This document shows, piece after piece, positions 25,218 to 36,431 of a stretch of 64,000 bases of DNA. Under the pieces are notes generated by a model that saw nothing but the letters and a program-made list of their open reading frames with translations, had not been told where the DNA came from and ran no database searches. The first letter of the stretch is position 1. Every line of letters starts with the position of its first letter. A program made the translations under genes and the position numbers. Origin of the DNA: GCA-2746795 sp963747345 (GTDB lineage Bacteria; Chloroflexota; Anaerolineae; Promineifilales; Promineifilaceae); contig CAVVFA010000030.1 in assembly GCA_963747345.1 (NCBI GenBank), positions 124,001 to 188,000 on the forward strand. The letters run 5' to 3'.

Positions 25218-28200
25218 ATGAACGACGATAACGAAAGACACGAACAAGACGATCCAAGCGCAAAACCCACTGAGCCTACAAATAAGCCAGATACAACACG
25301 CGAGGAAGATGATATCCAGACCATTTCTCTGTTGGATCTGATGGCGGAAATGGCTGATGATGTGCCACCAGCAAACGAAAAACCTACGCAAACACTTTAC
25401 CCCCCTCAATCTGCGCTGGCTGCTAATGACCAACCGACGTGGACGGAAGCGCCGCCCCCAGCCATGTCTGCTCAACGCGAACCGACCCCGTTGCCTTTGA
25501 CACCTGAAGAGATGATGCCGCAAGAACGGCCGTTTGAGACCGATATCGACGCCACCAGCGTCAGTGCCAGGGTTGCTATCCCCGGCAGCCGCACCCCCGA
25601 CGATGCAGCCCCGACGCAACTGTACCGCCCGGTGTCTCGTCCGCCTACAGCCGATGAAAAAGCGACAGTGGTAGTTGCCTCTCAGCGCAATCAACCGCCA
25701 GCCCAACCGGTAAGACAGCAATCGCCACCTCCTGTTCGTAGTCCACAACGGCCGTCTTCACCGCCACCTGCCAACGTTGCTGTCCCTCAACAGTCAGTAG
25801 CTGCCCCACCCAAACCCAAACGCCGCCGTGATTATCGCGGTTGTTTGATGAAAGGCACTGTACTCGCCCTCATTTTCGCCGTTCTCTTTATGACATTTAG
25901 CATTGTGGTGGCCTTCGTTGGCTACCGCAGCATCGCCAGCGACTTGCCCTCTGTGGCCGACCTGGAAGCCAAAGCCAGCTCTTTTGAGACAGCCCGCATC
26001 TACGACCGCTACGGCAGCCAAATCTATGCCCAGGCCGATCCCAACACCGGCAACCGCACCCGCGTCACCCTCGACGAAATTTCGCCCTATCTCATCCAGG
26101 CCACCATCGCCACCGAAGATTCCCGCTTCTGGGACAACCCCGGCTTCGACCCCATCGGCCTGACCCGCGCCGTGCTGCAAGCGGCACGCGAAGGCGAGTC
26201 GCCAGCCGGAACCAGCACCATCACCCAACAGCTCGTCCGCGCCGTGCTGCTCGACGAAGAAGAGCGCGCCCAGCGTACGCTGCGCCGTAAAGTGCGTGAA
26301 ATCGTGCTGGCGGCAGAACTGACCCGTACCTATCCTAAAGAGACGATTTTAGAGCTGTATCTCAACGAAATCTATTACGGCAACCTCGCCTATGGCATTG
26401 AAGCCGCCGCCCAAACCTATTTCGATAAATCAGCCCTCGATCTGACCCTCGCCGAAGCCTCCTTACTGGCTGGCTTGCCCCAGGCGCCCGCCGCCTGGGA
26501 TCCGTACACTGCCCCAGAACTGGCTGTGGGGCGGCAGTGGGAAGTGCTTAGCCTGATGTTGGCCGAAGGGTACATCACCTACGACGAGGCACAGTCTGCC
26601 CTCAATGAAATGAATACCCGCGTCTACCAAATGACGCCCAAGATTCAGGAAATCAAGTACCCCCACTTCGTTTTTACTGTGTTGCAGCAAGCAGAAGAAC
26701 TGCTCGGTGCCCAAGCCATCTATCGCGGCGGCTTACGCATCCACACCACCTTAGACCCAAACGCCCAAGACCTGGCGGAGCGCACCTTGACTGAGAATCG
26801 CGCCGCTGTTCAGGCCGGCGGCGCCAACAATGCCTCGCTGGTCTCCCTCAAACCAGATACCGGCGAAGTACTTTCTTTAGTGGGCAGCATTGACTTTTTC
26901 GACGAGGCGATTGATGGGCAAGTGAATATGGCGCTGGCGCCGCGTCAGCCCGGTTCCAGCATCAAACCGTTTGTCTACCTCACGGCAATGGAAAATGGCT
27001 GGACACCGTCTACCCTCATTTGGGATGTGGAAACGCAGTTCCCCAATGGCACGGCCCCGCCCTATGTGCCCAAAAATTTTGACGATGAGTTCCACGGCCC
27101 CTTGCGGCTGCGGCAGACGTTGGGTAACTCTTACAATATTCCGGCAGTGAAAGCGTTGGAGTATGTGGGTGTTTGTAATTTCATCGCCAACATGCAGAAA
27201 ATTGGCTTGACGGCGCTGTCGGATGACGGTTGTGCCGAGATCGGCCAGCCGCGCAATTATGGCTTGTCGTTGGCGCTGGGCGGGGGTGAAGTGCCGCCGC
27301 TGCAAATGGCAGGTGGCTTTGCTGCCCTGGCGAATCAAGGGCGCTACATCAAACCGTACACCATCGCCCGCATTGAAGATGGCAGGAGCAATCTGCTTTA
27401 TGAACATGTGCTGCCCACGGCCGCTGAAGCGCAGGTGGTAAGCGAAGAAGATGCCTATCTCTTGAGCAGTATTCTTTCAGACAATAATGCACGGCAGCCG
27501 GAGTTTGGCGTGAACAATTTGCTGCAAATTCCTGGTCATCGTGTGGCTGTCAAAACAGGCACATCTGGCTCTTCGGCGAGCGATGTGCGGGATGGCTGGA
27601 CGATTGGCTACACACCTCATGTGGCAACGGCCGTTTGGGTGGGCAATACCAGCAATCAACCCATCGGACAGGGGCAGTCTGGCTACCAATTGGCAGCGCC
27701 CATCTGGAACAGCTACATGAGCCAGTTCCACGCCGATAAACAGCCACTAGATTTTGTGCGACCACCCGGCATCATAGACGCTGAAATTTGCGCCGAGTCC
27801 GGCACCCGCCCTGGCCCAGACTGCCAGGGCCGCATCATTGAGCAATTTGCGGGCGACCGCCCCCCCTTGTCTGCGGATCAGGATTTCTTGCAGAAGGTCT
27901 CCATTGATTTGTGGACGAACCTCCGCGCCAACGACAAATGCAGCGACGCCGTTTACGACGCCAACTTTTTCCAATTGCTCGTCAGTGGTGGGGCTGATGT
28001 GATTGCGCGTGAACGGGCTAATGCCCAGCGTTGGCTGGAGCAAACCAGTGGCGGTCAATTCTGGGCCGCCCAGCGCAGCATTCCTATTCCGCTGACACTG
28101 CCGCCAGAGCAAGAATGCGATAATAATACCCCGCGTCCCGAAGTGGTCATTAGTCAGCCGCAAAATAACGATGAAATCAGCGATAATGTTGAGATTCATG

Positions 28201-28692
28201 GTACGGTTAAAGGCCCCAACTTTGCTGGCTATATCGTGGATTGGGGTATCAGCCATGATCCTGGTGGCTGGGGCAGTGTGCAGGATCGCCGCATGGAACA
28301 GGTCGAAAATGGGTCTGCTGGCAACTTGGGATGTGGCTGATAACAGTTATGATGGGCCAGCCACGATTCGGGTCATGATTTTTGGGCCGGACAATCCCTT
28401 TACGCCGGAAGATGATCCCATCACAAAAGAGGCACGGGTGCTGCTCGTCAAAAAGGAGCCAACGCCAACGCCGACAACCACACCCACGGAAACACCAACT
28501 GTTACGGTGACGACGACACCTACTTTGACCGTAACACCGGTTCCTACCTTTACGCCAGAGGCAACGGCCGTTCCCACCATAGAAGTCCCCCCCACAGCAA
28601 CAGTCGGTGCTTTGCCTACAGAAACACCGGATCCCCTGCCATCTGAAACACCCCCTCCGCCGCCGACTGAAACGGAAACCCCGAGCGCGTGA
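25218..28692 (+). CDS. Class A penicillin-binding protein, one late frameshift
   Basis: Bifunctional murein synthase. Cytoplasmic Pro-rich disordered head (1-205), one TM helix (about 213-235). GT51 glycosyltransferase domain about 255-440, with EDSRFWDNPGFD and GTSTITQQLVR. Transpeptidase domain about 520-830: SxxK as PGSSIKPF (near 579), SYN in LGNSYNIPAVK and KTGTSGS (near 778). The first frame ends at 28340, but the other frame continues sensibly (WDVADNSYDGPATIRVMIFG, then a TP-rich tail) to 28692. One surplus G near 28310 (GGG for GG in AATGGGTCTG) explains the break. The joined protein is about 1157 residues with a Big/Ig-like domain and Thr-Pro tail outside the cell. Confidence 0.92.
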
Positions 28693-28733
28693 AAAAAGCC
28701 AGGTTCATTTTGATGTGAACCTGGCTTTTTTTT
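28692..28733 (+). terminator. Rho-independent terminator after the PBP gene
   Basis: AAAAAAGCCAGGTTC-loop-GAACCTGGCTTTTTTTT: perfect arms with A and T runs, immediately after the stop codon. It works in both directions. Confidence 0.93.
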
Positions 28734-28909
28734 AAGGTTTTTACGCAAAGAAAACGTGAATTTTAGGCCAACAACCAAAAAATCACGCTTTTTACATAGA
28801 CATGCTCCTCGTCCATTCTTACAATGCGCAGCAGTAATAAATAGCGCTTGTTTGGTGCTGGCTTGACACACGATTTGTCGTTTGCACCCAAAATTAGGAC
28901 TAGACAGGT

Positions 28910-29629
28910 ATGAGTGAAAGTAAATATAAATGTGTATTGTTTGATTGGGATTTAACCCTTACTCGTGTGGTTGGTGACGTTTCTCCAGAGGAACGGTTGG
29001 CGGCATTGTTTCAAAAAGAAGGGTTACCCTATACGTTGCCTGAAATCGAAGAAGCGATTCGTACCTATAAGAAAAATGTAGAAACGGGGCAGTTGAAGCG
29101 TATTGGCAAAAAACAAACGCAGCGAGAAATTGCCCAATTTTATCGAGATGTTTTGGCACAGTTGGATCATATGGAATTAGATTGGGAATTAATGCACCAT
29201 CTTTATGATGCTTATGCTTTTTTGCCGCATAGTTTATATGAAGATACGCTGCCTTTACTGAAGTGGTTGAAAAAGCTAGGGATGCCCTTGGGTGTTGTCT
29301 CTAATCATTCGCGGCACATTCGCCCAGTGATTGAAGAAACATTGGGTGATTATTTTCAGCCAGAGCATATTATTATTAGTCAGGAAGAGGGCGTGCATAA
29401 ACCAGCAAAAACGATTTTTAAGATAGCTTGCAGCCGAATGGGATTTGCGCCAGAAGAATGTGTTTTTGTTGGTAATGATCTGTATGTGGATGCAATTGGC
29501 TCTGTGGGGGCGGGTGGCTATGGTTTAGGGCTGTGGCTTGATCGAGATTCAGAACTTAATCATGTGAGTGCGCTGCCAGAAAATGTTTTCCGAATCAATT
29601 CGTTGATGGTGGTTTTGGATTATATTTAG
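28910..29629 (+). CDS. HAD-superfamily hydrolase
   Basis: 239 residues. Motif I is LFDWDLTLT (nucleophile Asp, second Asp two residues on), motif II GVVSNHS, motif III the Lys in GVHKPAKTIF and motif IV FVGNDLYVDAIG. The helical cap after motif I indicates a subclass I phosphatase similar to phosphoglycolate phosphatase or pyrophosphatase PpaX; the substrate is unknown. Ends at an AACGGCCGTT copy (29632) placed right behind the stop, followed by a terminator. Confidence 0.88.
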   Translation: MSESKYKCVLFDWDLTLTRVVGDVSPEERLAALFQKEGLPYTLPEIEEAIRTYKKNVETGQLKRIGKKQTQREIAQFYRDVLAQLDHMELDWELMHHLYDAYAFLPHSLYEDTLPLLKWLKKLGMPLGVVSNHSRHIRPVIEETLGDYFQPEHIIISQEEGVHKPAKTIFKIACSRMGFAPEECVFVGNDLYVDAIGSVGAGGYGLGLWLDRDSELNHVSALPENVFRINSLMVVLDYI

Positions 29630-29687
29630 GTAACGGCCGTTTTCACTCCTGTATTTTGCGAAAAGAGCCACACTAAAAATAAAAGGT

Positions 29688-29720
29688 AAAGGGGCAAAGT
29701 TTTTAACTTTGCCCTTTTTT
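29688..29720 (+). terminator. Rho-independent terminator after HAD gene
   Basis: AAAGGGGCAAAGTT / AACTTTGCCC stem with six T following. Confidence 0.88.
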
Positions 29721-29814
29721 GTTTCTTTCCCGGAAGGACAATCTGACCTTTTGCTATAGAATTGGTAAAAGTGTAAAACCACTGAAGATAACATGGTTGT
29801 TGGAGAAAATAGAA

Positions 29815-31414
29815 ATGTCTAACGACACTGAAATGAACAGCCCTACGAAGGCAAACAATAATTCTAAACTGGCAATCCTGTTGGCAATGGCGATGTTTGT
29901 TCTTGTGGTAGACACCTCCATGATGAATGTTTCGATTTCGGCGATTGTCGCCGATCTGGATACAACCGTGAGCAGTGTGCAATCAGCCATTGCTCTGGAA
30001 GCGCTGGTATCGGCCGCCTTCATTTTGATTGGCAGCAAGATTGGCGACCTCTACGGCAGAAAACGCGCCTACATTATTGGGCTTATGGGCTATGGTATTG
30101 GGGCACTTGCCATGACATTGACCCAGAGTATAACGGCCGTTATCATTTTTTGGGCCATTATCGGCGGCTTAGGCGCATCACTGTTACTGCCAGCCATGCA
30201 GTCGCTTATCCACGGCAATTTCGAAGGCGCGGCCCAAGTGAAAGCCTATGCCCTGGTCGGGGCGGCCACCGGTATCGCCGCCGCCGTGGGGCCGCTGTTA
30301 GGCGGTTTTATTACCACCTTCTTGAACTGGCGCGTTGGCTTCTTTCTGGAGTTCATCATCATTGCCATTGTGCTGTTAAATGTCAAAATGATTAAAGATG
30401 TGCCCTACACCGGTCCCAGGGATGTGGATGTTGTCGGTGCCATCCTTTCAATTTTGGGTATGGGCGGTATCGTCTTGAGCATCCTTGTTTGGCAGGAAGG
30501 CGGTGAAGCGGTTGGTGTGTTAATGGTGATTGGTCTGGTCGCCATGTTCTTGTTTGCCAGTTGGCTGGTACGGCGCAAAAAGCAAGGTAAACCTACTTTG
30601 ATTGATCCTGACCTGTTCAAATCCATCTATTTCAGACTGGGTATTACTGAGCAGATGTTACAGAATATTTCTCTGGGTGGCATGATGATTGCTTTGCCCA
30701 TCTATTTCCAAATGGTGTTTGAGTATACGGCCATGGAAACGGGTCTGGCCATCGCCCCGATGTCCCTCAGTATCTTCGCTGTAGCCATTTTGGCCGGGCG
30801 CAGAGCGGGTAAGCGGCGTCCAAGCCGCATCATCCAGGTTGGTTTTGGCACGTTGTTTGTTGGCGTCCTGTTTCTGATTCCACTGATTCCGCGAGCCGAT
30901 TCTGGCTTGAGCTTTTTTATCCCCCTGCTGATTACGGGGTCTGGTTTAGGCTTGTTGGTTTCACAGCTTAACAACTATACGCTATCTCCAATTTCCGAAG
31001 AACGCATCAGTGAAGCCGCAGGCGTCAATTCAGCATCGGGGTCGTTTGGTCTTTCTTTTGGGCTGGCATTTGCTGGGGCCATGATGCTGGCGGCTATGTC
31101 ATTGGCTTTTACGAACATGGCACAGGAAAGCCTGGTACTGACCCCCGAGCAGCAGGTGCAAGTGGCACAGGCATTGGAAGAAGATGCTCAAATTATGAGC
31201 AATACACAACTTGAAGAACAGCTAGTGGGACAGCCAGACTGATGTGCAAGCGGAGATTATTCGCATCAATACCGAGGCCAGGAATTTTGGTTTGCAGGTT
31301 GCGCTGATGGTCCCGTTATTAGCTGGTCTGTTCGGATTGCTTAATTCGTTCCGTATGGTTAAACTGCCGGATTTGGAGCCATCCAGTGCGGTAGAGGGTC
31401 TGCTGTTGGGCTAA
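29815..31414 (+). CDS. MFS drug exporter (DHA2, 14-TM type), frameshift before last helix
   Basis: Proton-driven exporter. ATG at 29815 (MSNDTEMNS) has GGAG upstream. Motifs: FVLVVDTSMMNVSI in TM1 (motif D1), GSKIGDLYGRKR (motif A) and GAATGIAAAVGPLLGGFI (motif C, antiporter). The first frame stops at 31242 after GQPD. Dropping one T in GACTGATGTG restores DDVQAEIIRINTEARNFG. This is followed by a last helix (VALMVPLLAGLFGLLNSFR) and a tail to the TAA at 31412-31414. The missing helix is needed for a 14-TM topology, so the break is probably artefactual or recent. Confidence 0.88.
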
Positions 31415-31451
31415 TGTTTGGACTTGTCCAGCGCGGAATACAGGCTTAATT

Positions 31452-32219
31452 ATGCCAAACCGTTTTGAGCTGCTGAATTATGAAGACCCCGACTCGCCTA
31501 AGTTTGAAGGAAGGTATGCGCTTGCAGTGCCGCAGTTTGATGGCTCGTTAACGGCCGTTTCCTACAACATCAATTTCGCTGAATTTATCGACGAAGCCCT
31601 CGAAGATATGCGCACGATTCCCCAGCCTGATGTGATCATGCTGCAAGAGATGGATGAGGCGGGCACAGACAAAATCGCGCAGGCTATGAACCTGGATTAT
31701 GTCTACTATCCGGCTTCTGTGCATAAGCACCACAAAAACTTTGGCAACGCGGTGCTGACGCGCTGGCCGATTGTGCGCACCCAAAAGCTGATTTTGCCGC
31801 GGCGGCATCCGGCAAACAATCAGATGCGCATTGCGACGAAAGCGAAAATTAATGTGGGGGAAACGGCCGTTTGCATTTATTGCGTCCATACCGAAGTCTA
31901 CCTCACCAGTCGGCAGTACCGCACAGACCAGATCGAAGCAATTGCCGACGACATCAGCAACGCTGGACAGCACGTCATCATTGGCGGCGACTTCAACACC
32001 GTGCGCCGCACCAGCATCCGGCGGCTTGTTGACTATTTTGGTGAACTGGGCTTTGTGCGTGCCTCAAAAGGGGTTGGCCCGACCGTCAAAAAACTGCGCG
32101 TTTCCCCCTCCGCCGCTGATCACATTTTCACACGAGGTATGACCGTGGTAGCCGCGGGTCGTCAAAAAGAAACCAGCGGCAGCGACCATTATCCGATTTG
32201 GGTACAGCTTGCTTTGTAG
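31452..32219 (+). CDS. Endonuclease/exonuclease/phosphatase (EEP) family protein
   Basis: 255 residues, metal-dependent phosphodiesterase fold. Key residues: Asn in SYNINFAEF, Glu in MLQEMDEAG, VHTEVYL, then GGDFNTVRRTS (Asp, Asn), and the terminal SDHYPIWVQL (Asp-His). No signal peptide. The substrate could be DNA, a phospholipid or a nucleotide. It may be the last gene of the MFS transcript, 37 bases downstream. Two AACGGCCGTT copies encode LTAV and ETAV. Confidence 0.88.
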   Translation: MPNRFELLNYEDPDSPKFEGRYALAVPQFDGSLTAVSYNINFAEFIDEALEDMRTIPQPDVIMLQEMDEAGTDKIAQAMNLDYVYYPASVHKHHKNFGNAVLTRWPIVRTQKLILPRRHPANNQMRIATKAKINVGETAVCIYCVHTEVYLTSRQYRTDQIEAIADDISNAGQHVIIGGDFNTVRRTSIRRLVDYFGELGFVRASKGVGPTVKKLRVSPSAADHIFTRGMTVVAAGRQKETSGSDHYPIWVQLAL

Positions 32220-32251
32220 TGCATAAAGTGGCAAAGTCACAATCAAATGGT

Positions 32252-32314
32252 GGACACTGATACGGTCGATCATTGATACCTTCTTTTTATCTGCGTTCGA
32301 CCGTATCAGTGTCC
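32252..32314. repeat. Perfect 18-bp inverted repeat
   Basis: GGACACTGATACGGTCGA at 32252-32269 and its exact complement at 32297-32314, loop 27 bases. It lies between the converging EEP gene and ABC exporter genes, so it could end transcription from both sides. Arms contain no A/T run. Confidence 0.85.
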
Positions 32315-32389
32315 CAAAAATGTAAACTTTGAATACCAACTGCGTGATGCGTAGGGACGATTTTCTACGCACTACACACTAAATTCCCC

Positions 32390-34240
32390 TCAATCCCCTT
32401 CTGCTATTATTTCCAGGAAATCATTCTCAATGTAAGACAAACTCTGATGCCGGAAATAAGTGTTGTACAAATCGGCGTAGTGGCCGCTTTGCGCCATGAG
32501 CTGCTCGTGAGAGCCTTCTTCCAGAATGCCGCCATCCCCCATGACGATGATGCGGTCGGCGGTTTTGATGGTGGAGAGACGATGGGCAATGACAACGGCC
32601 GTTCTCTGCGCCATGATCATATCCAAACCCTCCTGAATCTGCGCTTCCGTGAAGGGGTCTACACTGGCGGTCGCTTCATCCAGGATGAAGATAGCGGGGT
32701 CTTTGAGAATCACCCGTGCCAACGCCACCAACTGTCGCTGCCCCATGGAGAGATTGCTGCCCCGTTCGCCCACTTCCGTATCTAACCCGTTGGGCAGCGC
32801 TTGCAGCCAGTTGCCATTGTCGATTTGGGACGCCGCCCACTGGACGCGCTTGTCGTCTGCTTGGGGGAGGCCGTATTTGATATTGTCACGCACGGAGCCG
32901 TCGAACAGGAATGGCTCTTGCGGAACCAAACCGATTTGCTGCCGATATTGCCCTAAATCCAAAGTGCGGATGTCTTGACCATCGACCAAAACGTCGCCGC
33001 CCTGGAACTCGTAGAAGCGGGTGATGAGCTTGGCGATGCTGCTCTTGCCTGCGCCGGTATGGCCGACCAGAGCGACTGTTTCACGGGCGGCAATATCGAG
33101 TGAAAAGTCAGGCAGAACCAGTTCTTTGTCGGTATAGCTGAAGACAACATGCTCAAATTGGATGTGGCCCTGCAATTTCCCGACTGATTCATTCCCCGTT
33201 TGCATGACTTTGGAATCGGCGTCGATGAGGGCAAAAGAGCGTTCAGATGCGGACAGCCCATCCTGGAATTGGCTCCAGAAGGAGGCGACGTTGAGCATCG
33301 GCCACCAAAAATAGCCGACAGATTGCATGAATAGATACCATTCGCCCGCCGAAATGCCACCCGTAAATCCAGCGAAGAAGGAGTTGGGCAGGGTTGCCAT
33401 GCCGCCAGCAAAAATAAGGATGGCGGTGCTGAGACCGGATGCCAGGCTCAAAACGGGGAAGATGGCGACTAAGGTTAAGCCGCGTTTGAGACCCGCTTCG
33501 TAGCCTAGTTGATTGTTCTCGTTGAAGGTTTGGTAAACGGCCGTTTCCTGCCGAAATCCCTTCGCAACAATAATGCCACTCACCGATTCCTGAATTTGGG
33601 CATTGATGGTGGCGTTGACGCGGCGTGCCTTTTGCGTGACCTCACGGGCAATCTTGCGAAAGCTAAGTGCCAGCCCCACTGCGATAGGCGTCATCAGGAT
33701 GAGGATCATCGTCAGCCAGAAATCAATGCTAAAGAGAACGGCCGTCATAATCAGCACCAGCAACACTTGACTCAACAAGTTCATTGTCAGCGTCACCGTT
33801 TCCGCAAAATCTTGCGTATCAGACGTGATCCGGCTCACCATCTTGCCTGAAGGATGCTCATCGAAGAACGACATATCATGCGATACCGTCGCTTCAAACA
33901 CATCTCTGCGCAGTTGCAAGACCACACTGCCCGCCACTTTAGCCGAAAAATATTGGCGAATAAAGTTGAAGAACCAGGCAGCGACGCCCAACAACAACAC
34001 CCCGCCCGTTATCACCAACACCGCTTCTAGCGTGGGGTTGGTTTCCAGCATGTCAATACCTTTGGCAATGAGAATGGGACTGGCAACACTCGCCAAGGAA
34101 TTAAGCGCAATCATGATGCCCACCAACACCATTTGCCGCGTATACGGCTTGAAATAGCTGGTGATGCGCTTTAGCAGTTCCTTGTCGGTGTACTGCCGGT
34201 CATAATCTTCTGTGTCGAGTCCGTCTAGTATAAAACCCAT
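32390..34240 (-). CDS. ABC exporter half-transporter B (canonical Walker B)
   Basis: 616 residues: six-TM exporter domain (about 30-320), then nucleotide-binding domain. Walker A is GHTGAGKSS, Q-loop VPQEPFLFDG, Walker B IFILDEATASVD with the catalytic Glu intact. The signature is LSMGQ rather than LSGGQ. The partner at 34298 has the opposite combination, so together they would form one full and one degenerate ATP site, as in BmrCD or TM287/288-type heterodimers. Substrate unknown; drugs, lipids or peptides are possible. It is the last gene of the two-component operon above. Start ATG 34240, 57 bases after the partner. Confidence 0.93.
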   Translation of the reverse strand: MGFILDGLDTEDYDRQYTDKELLKRITSYFKPYTRQMVLVGIMIALNSLASVASPILIAKGIDMLETNPTLEAVLVITGGVLLLGVAAWFFNFIRQYFSAKVAGSVVLQLRRDVFEATVSHDMSFFDEHPSGKMVSRITSDTQDFAETVTLTMNLLSQVLLVLIMTAVLFSIDFWLTMILILMTPIAVGLALSFRKIAREVTQKARRVNATINAQIQESVSGIIVAKGFRQETAVYQTFNENNQLGYEAGLKRGLTLVAIFPVLSLASGLSTAILIFAGGMATLPNSFFAGFTGGISAGEWYLFMQSVGYFWWPMLNVASFWSQFQDGLSASERSFALIDADSKVMQTGNESVGKLQGHIQFEHVVFSYTDKELVLPDFSLDIAARETVALVGHTGAGKSSIAKLITRFYEFQGGDVLVDGQDIRTLDLGQYRQQIGLVPQEPFLFDGSVRDNIKYGLPQADDKRVQWAASQIDNGNWLQALPNGLDTEVGERGSNLSMGQRQLVALARVILKDPAIFILDEATASVDPFTEAQIQEGLDMIMAQRTAVVIAHRLSTIKTADRIIVMGDGGILEEGSHEQLMAQSGHYADLYNTYFRHQSLSYIENDFLEIIAEGD

Positions 34241-34297
34241 AATTATTTTGATTGGATTAGGATGGGTTGGTCGAGAAATCGTTCATAGTCGTCATCT

Positions 34298-36058
34298 TTA
34301 GTCGTATCTGGCGAAGATGCGTTGGTATGCTTCGCTGCTTTCTAGTAATTCTTCGTGCGTGCCTTGGTCTACCAGGTTCCCGTTGTTGAGCACCAAAATA
34401 TGATCCGCCCAGCGGATTTGGCTGAGGCGGTGGGTGATAAGAATGGTGGTGCGCTGGCTGCTGATGCGCTTCATGGCGCGTTGAATTTGGTCTTCCGTGG
34501 CGCTGTCGATGGCGCTGGTGCTGTCGTCCAGGATGAGGATGCGCGGGTCGGTGAGGAAGGCGCGGGCGATGGCAATGCGCTGCCGCTGCCCGCCAGAGAG
34601 CATCACACCCCGTTCCCCGACTTCTGTCTGGTATCCTTCGGCGAAGCTCATAATAAATTCGTGCGCCTGTGCCTCTTTCGCCGCTTGTATGATGGCCTCT
34701 TGATCCGCATCGGGTGCGCCAAAAGCGATGTTTTCAGACAGGGAACGGGAGAACAGGAATACATCCTGCTCGATGGTGGAAATTTGAGAGCGTAAGGATT
34801 CCAGATGCCAGTCGCGCACGTCAACGCCATCAATAAGCACGCGACCTTGATCGGTGTCAAAAATGCGGTTGATGAGGCGCGTCATTGTTGTCTTGCCCGA
34901 ACCGGTCTGCCCCACAATAGCGACCGTCTGACCGGCTTTGGCGGAGAAGCTGATATTGTTGATAAGCGTATTGCCGTTGTAGCCGAAGCTGACGTTCTCA
35001 AAAACCAAATCGCCTTTGATGGGCTTGATTTGTCCGGCTTCGTTTTCATCGAGGTCTGTCTCTTCGTTGAGAATTTCCAAGATGCGGCGGGCGCTGGCGA
35101 GGCCGAGCTGCACCAGATTGAAGGTGAAAATAGAGACGAAGGTGGGGAAACGCAGCACACCAAGCAGCCCCATGTAGGTGACGACTTGCCCTAAGGTCAG
35201 TTCGCCCAACCACCAGAGGTAGATGCCTTGGAGAAAGCCAACCGCGATGCAAATGCCGAGGATGAGCATGGGCAAATACCACGCTTGAATGATGCCGTTT
35301 TTGACGAAGTATTTGCGATAAAGTTCAGCGTTGGTGGTGAATTTGCGTAGTTCTTCGAGTTCCTGGGCATTGCCTTTGACGACTTCGATGCCGTTGATGG
35401 ATTCGGCGAGTCCGGCGTTCATGTCGCCAAATTGCTCACGCATTTTTTCGCTGACTGGGTTCAGACGACGGGCATAGTCCCAGATGGTGATGGCGTACAG
35501 AATCAGGTAGATGACGGGAACGAGCAGCAGGCGCGTATCGAGCCGGGCGATGAGGACGATGGGGGCAACGATGCCCATGAAGCCATCGATGAGCAGCATG
35601 ACGCCCGGACTAAACATGATGTTGAGGGTGCGCACGTCGTTGGTGGCTCGCGCCATGATGTCGCCGATGCGTTGGCGGCCGTGGAAGGTTTGGTCTTTGC
35701 CCAGCAAGTTGATGTACAGTTCGTCGCGGGTGTCGCGCTCCATGCGTTGGGCGATGATTTCGTTGGCCCAGTTACGCGCCAGCCCCATGAGTGCCTGTAG
35801 GGCGGCGGCGGCGAGGGCGGCAAGCGCCAGGAGCATCAAGGCTTGCACGGCCCAGTCGGGGGAGGTGATGAGGTCGAAGGTTTCGCCGATGATGACTTGG
35901 TTGTAGGCGTAGGCGAAGTTGTTGATAACGGCCGTTACCATCACAATAATCGGCAGCCAGGGATAGCGAAACACATGGGAGTTTATCCAGCGCCCAGGCC
36001 CCTTGCGATTGTACTGGTATTCGTTTTCGACGCGGAATTCGCTTTTAGCAGTAGTCAT
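34298..36058 (-). CDS. ABC exporter half-transporter A (degenerate Walker B)
   Basis: 586 residues: six-TM domain then NBD with Walker A GQTGSGKTT, signature LSGGQRQR and Walker B ILILDDSTSAID, where the catalytic Glu is replaced by Asp. This fits the non-catalytic half of a heterodimeric exporter with the protein encoded just downstream. Its start lies four bases after the receiver gene at 36063, so it is translated from the same transcript as the sensory genes. One AACGGCCGTT at 35926 encodes VTAVINN in TM1. Confidence 0.93.
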   Translation of the reverse strand: MTTAKSEFRVENEYQYNRKGPGRWINSHVFRYPWLPIIVMVTAVINNFAYAYNQVIIGETFDLITSPDWAVQALMLLALAALAAAALQALMGLARNWANEIIAQRMERDTRDELYINLLGKDQTFHGRQRIGDIMARATNDVRTLNIMFSPGVMLLIDGFMGIVAPIVLIARLDTRLLLVPVIYLILYAITIWDYARRLNPVSEKMREQFGDMNAGLAESINGIEVVKGNAQELEELRKFTTNAELYRKYFVKNGIIQAWYLPMLILGICIAVGFLQGIYLWWLGELTLGQVVTYMGLLGVLRFPTFVSIFTFNLVQLGLASARRILEILNEETDLDENEAGQIKPIKGDLVFENVSFGYNGNTLINNISFSAKAGQTVAIVGQTGSGKTTMTRLINRIFDTDQGRVLIDGVDVRDWHLESLRSQISTIEQDVFLFSRSLSENIAFGAPDADQEAIIQAAKEAQAHEFIMSFAEGYQTEVGERGVMLSGGQRQRIAIARAFLTDPRILILDDSTSAIDSATEDQIQRAMKRISSQRTTILITHRLSQIRWADHILVLNNGNLVDQGTHEELLESSEAYQRIFARYD

Positions 36059-36062
36059 AAAT

Positions 36063-36425
36063 TCACTGCGGAAGGAGCCGGCTGGTTAGCGCACGAAGCT
36101 GGACGTAACTGACCGGTTTATTCAGCACAAAATCAACGTTATCATCAAGATGAGCAGACCACGTGCCATCAGCACTGGCAACAATAATACGCGTGCCATC
36201 CAGGCGCGAGTCAGCGCGGATTTGTTTGAGCAGTTCCGCCCCAGAAACATAAGGTAGATGTAAATCCAGCAAAATGAGATAAGGTATGATTTCTTGCAAC
36301 CGCGTAGACGCAACTTGCCCATCTAAGGCAACTTCTGTCTCATAGCCAGCTTCAGTCAACGCTTCATTAAATAATGAACTGAGCATTTCGTGGTCTTCAA
36401 TAATAAGGGCAAGTGGTTTAGTCAT
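36063..36425 (-). CDS. Single-domain response regulator
   Basis: 120-residue receiver: IIEDHEM acidic pocket, phospho-Asp in LILLDLHLPYVSG (near residue 54), Lys in LNKPVSYVQL. It is a close paralogue of the receiver at 1185. No output domain. Six bases below the other receiver and four bases above the ABC transporter gene. Confidence 0.9.
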   Translation of the reverse strand: MTKPLALIIEDHEMLSSLFNEALTEAGYETEVALDGQVASTRLQEIIPYLILLDLHLPYVSGAELLKQIRADSRLDGTRIIVASADGTWSAHLDDNVDFVLNKPVSYVQLRALTSRLLPQ

Positions 36426-36431
36426 GTGATC

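Noticed and set aside
28171..28692. Separate Thr-Pro-rich secreted protein
   Set aside because: Its sensible part begins exactly where the penicillin-binding protein frame is lost; it is that protein's tail.
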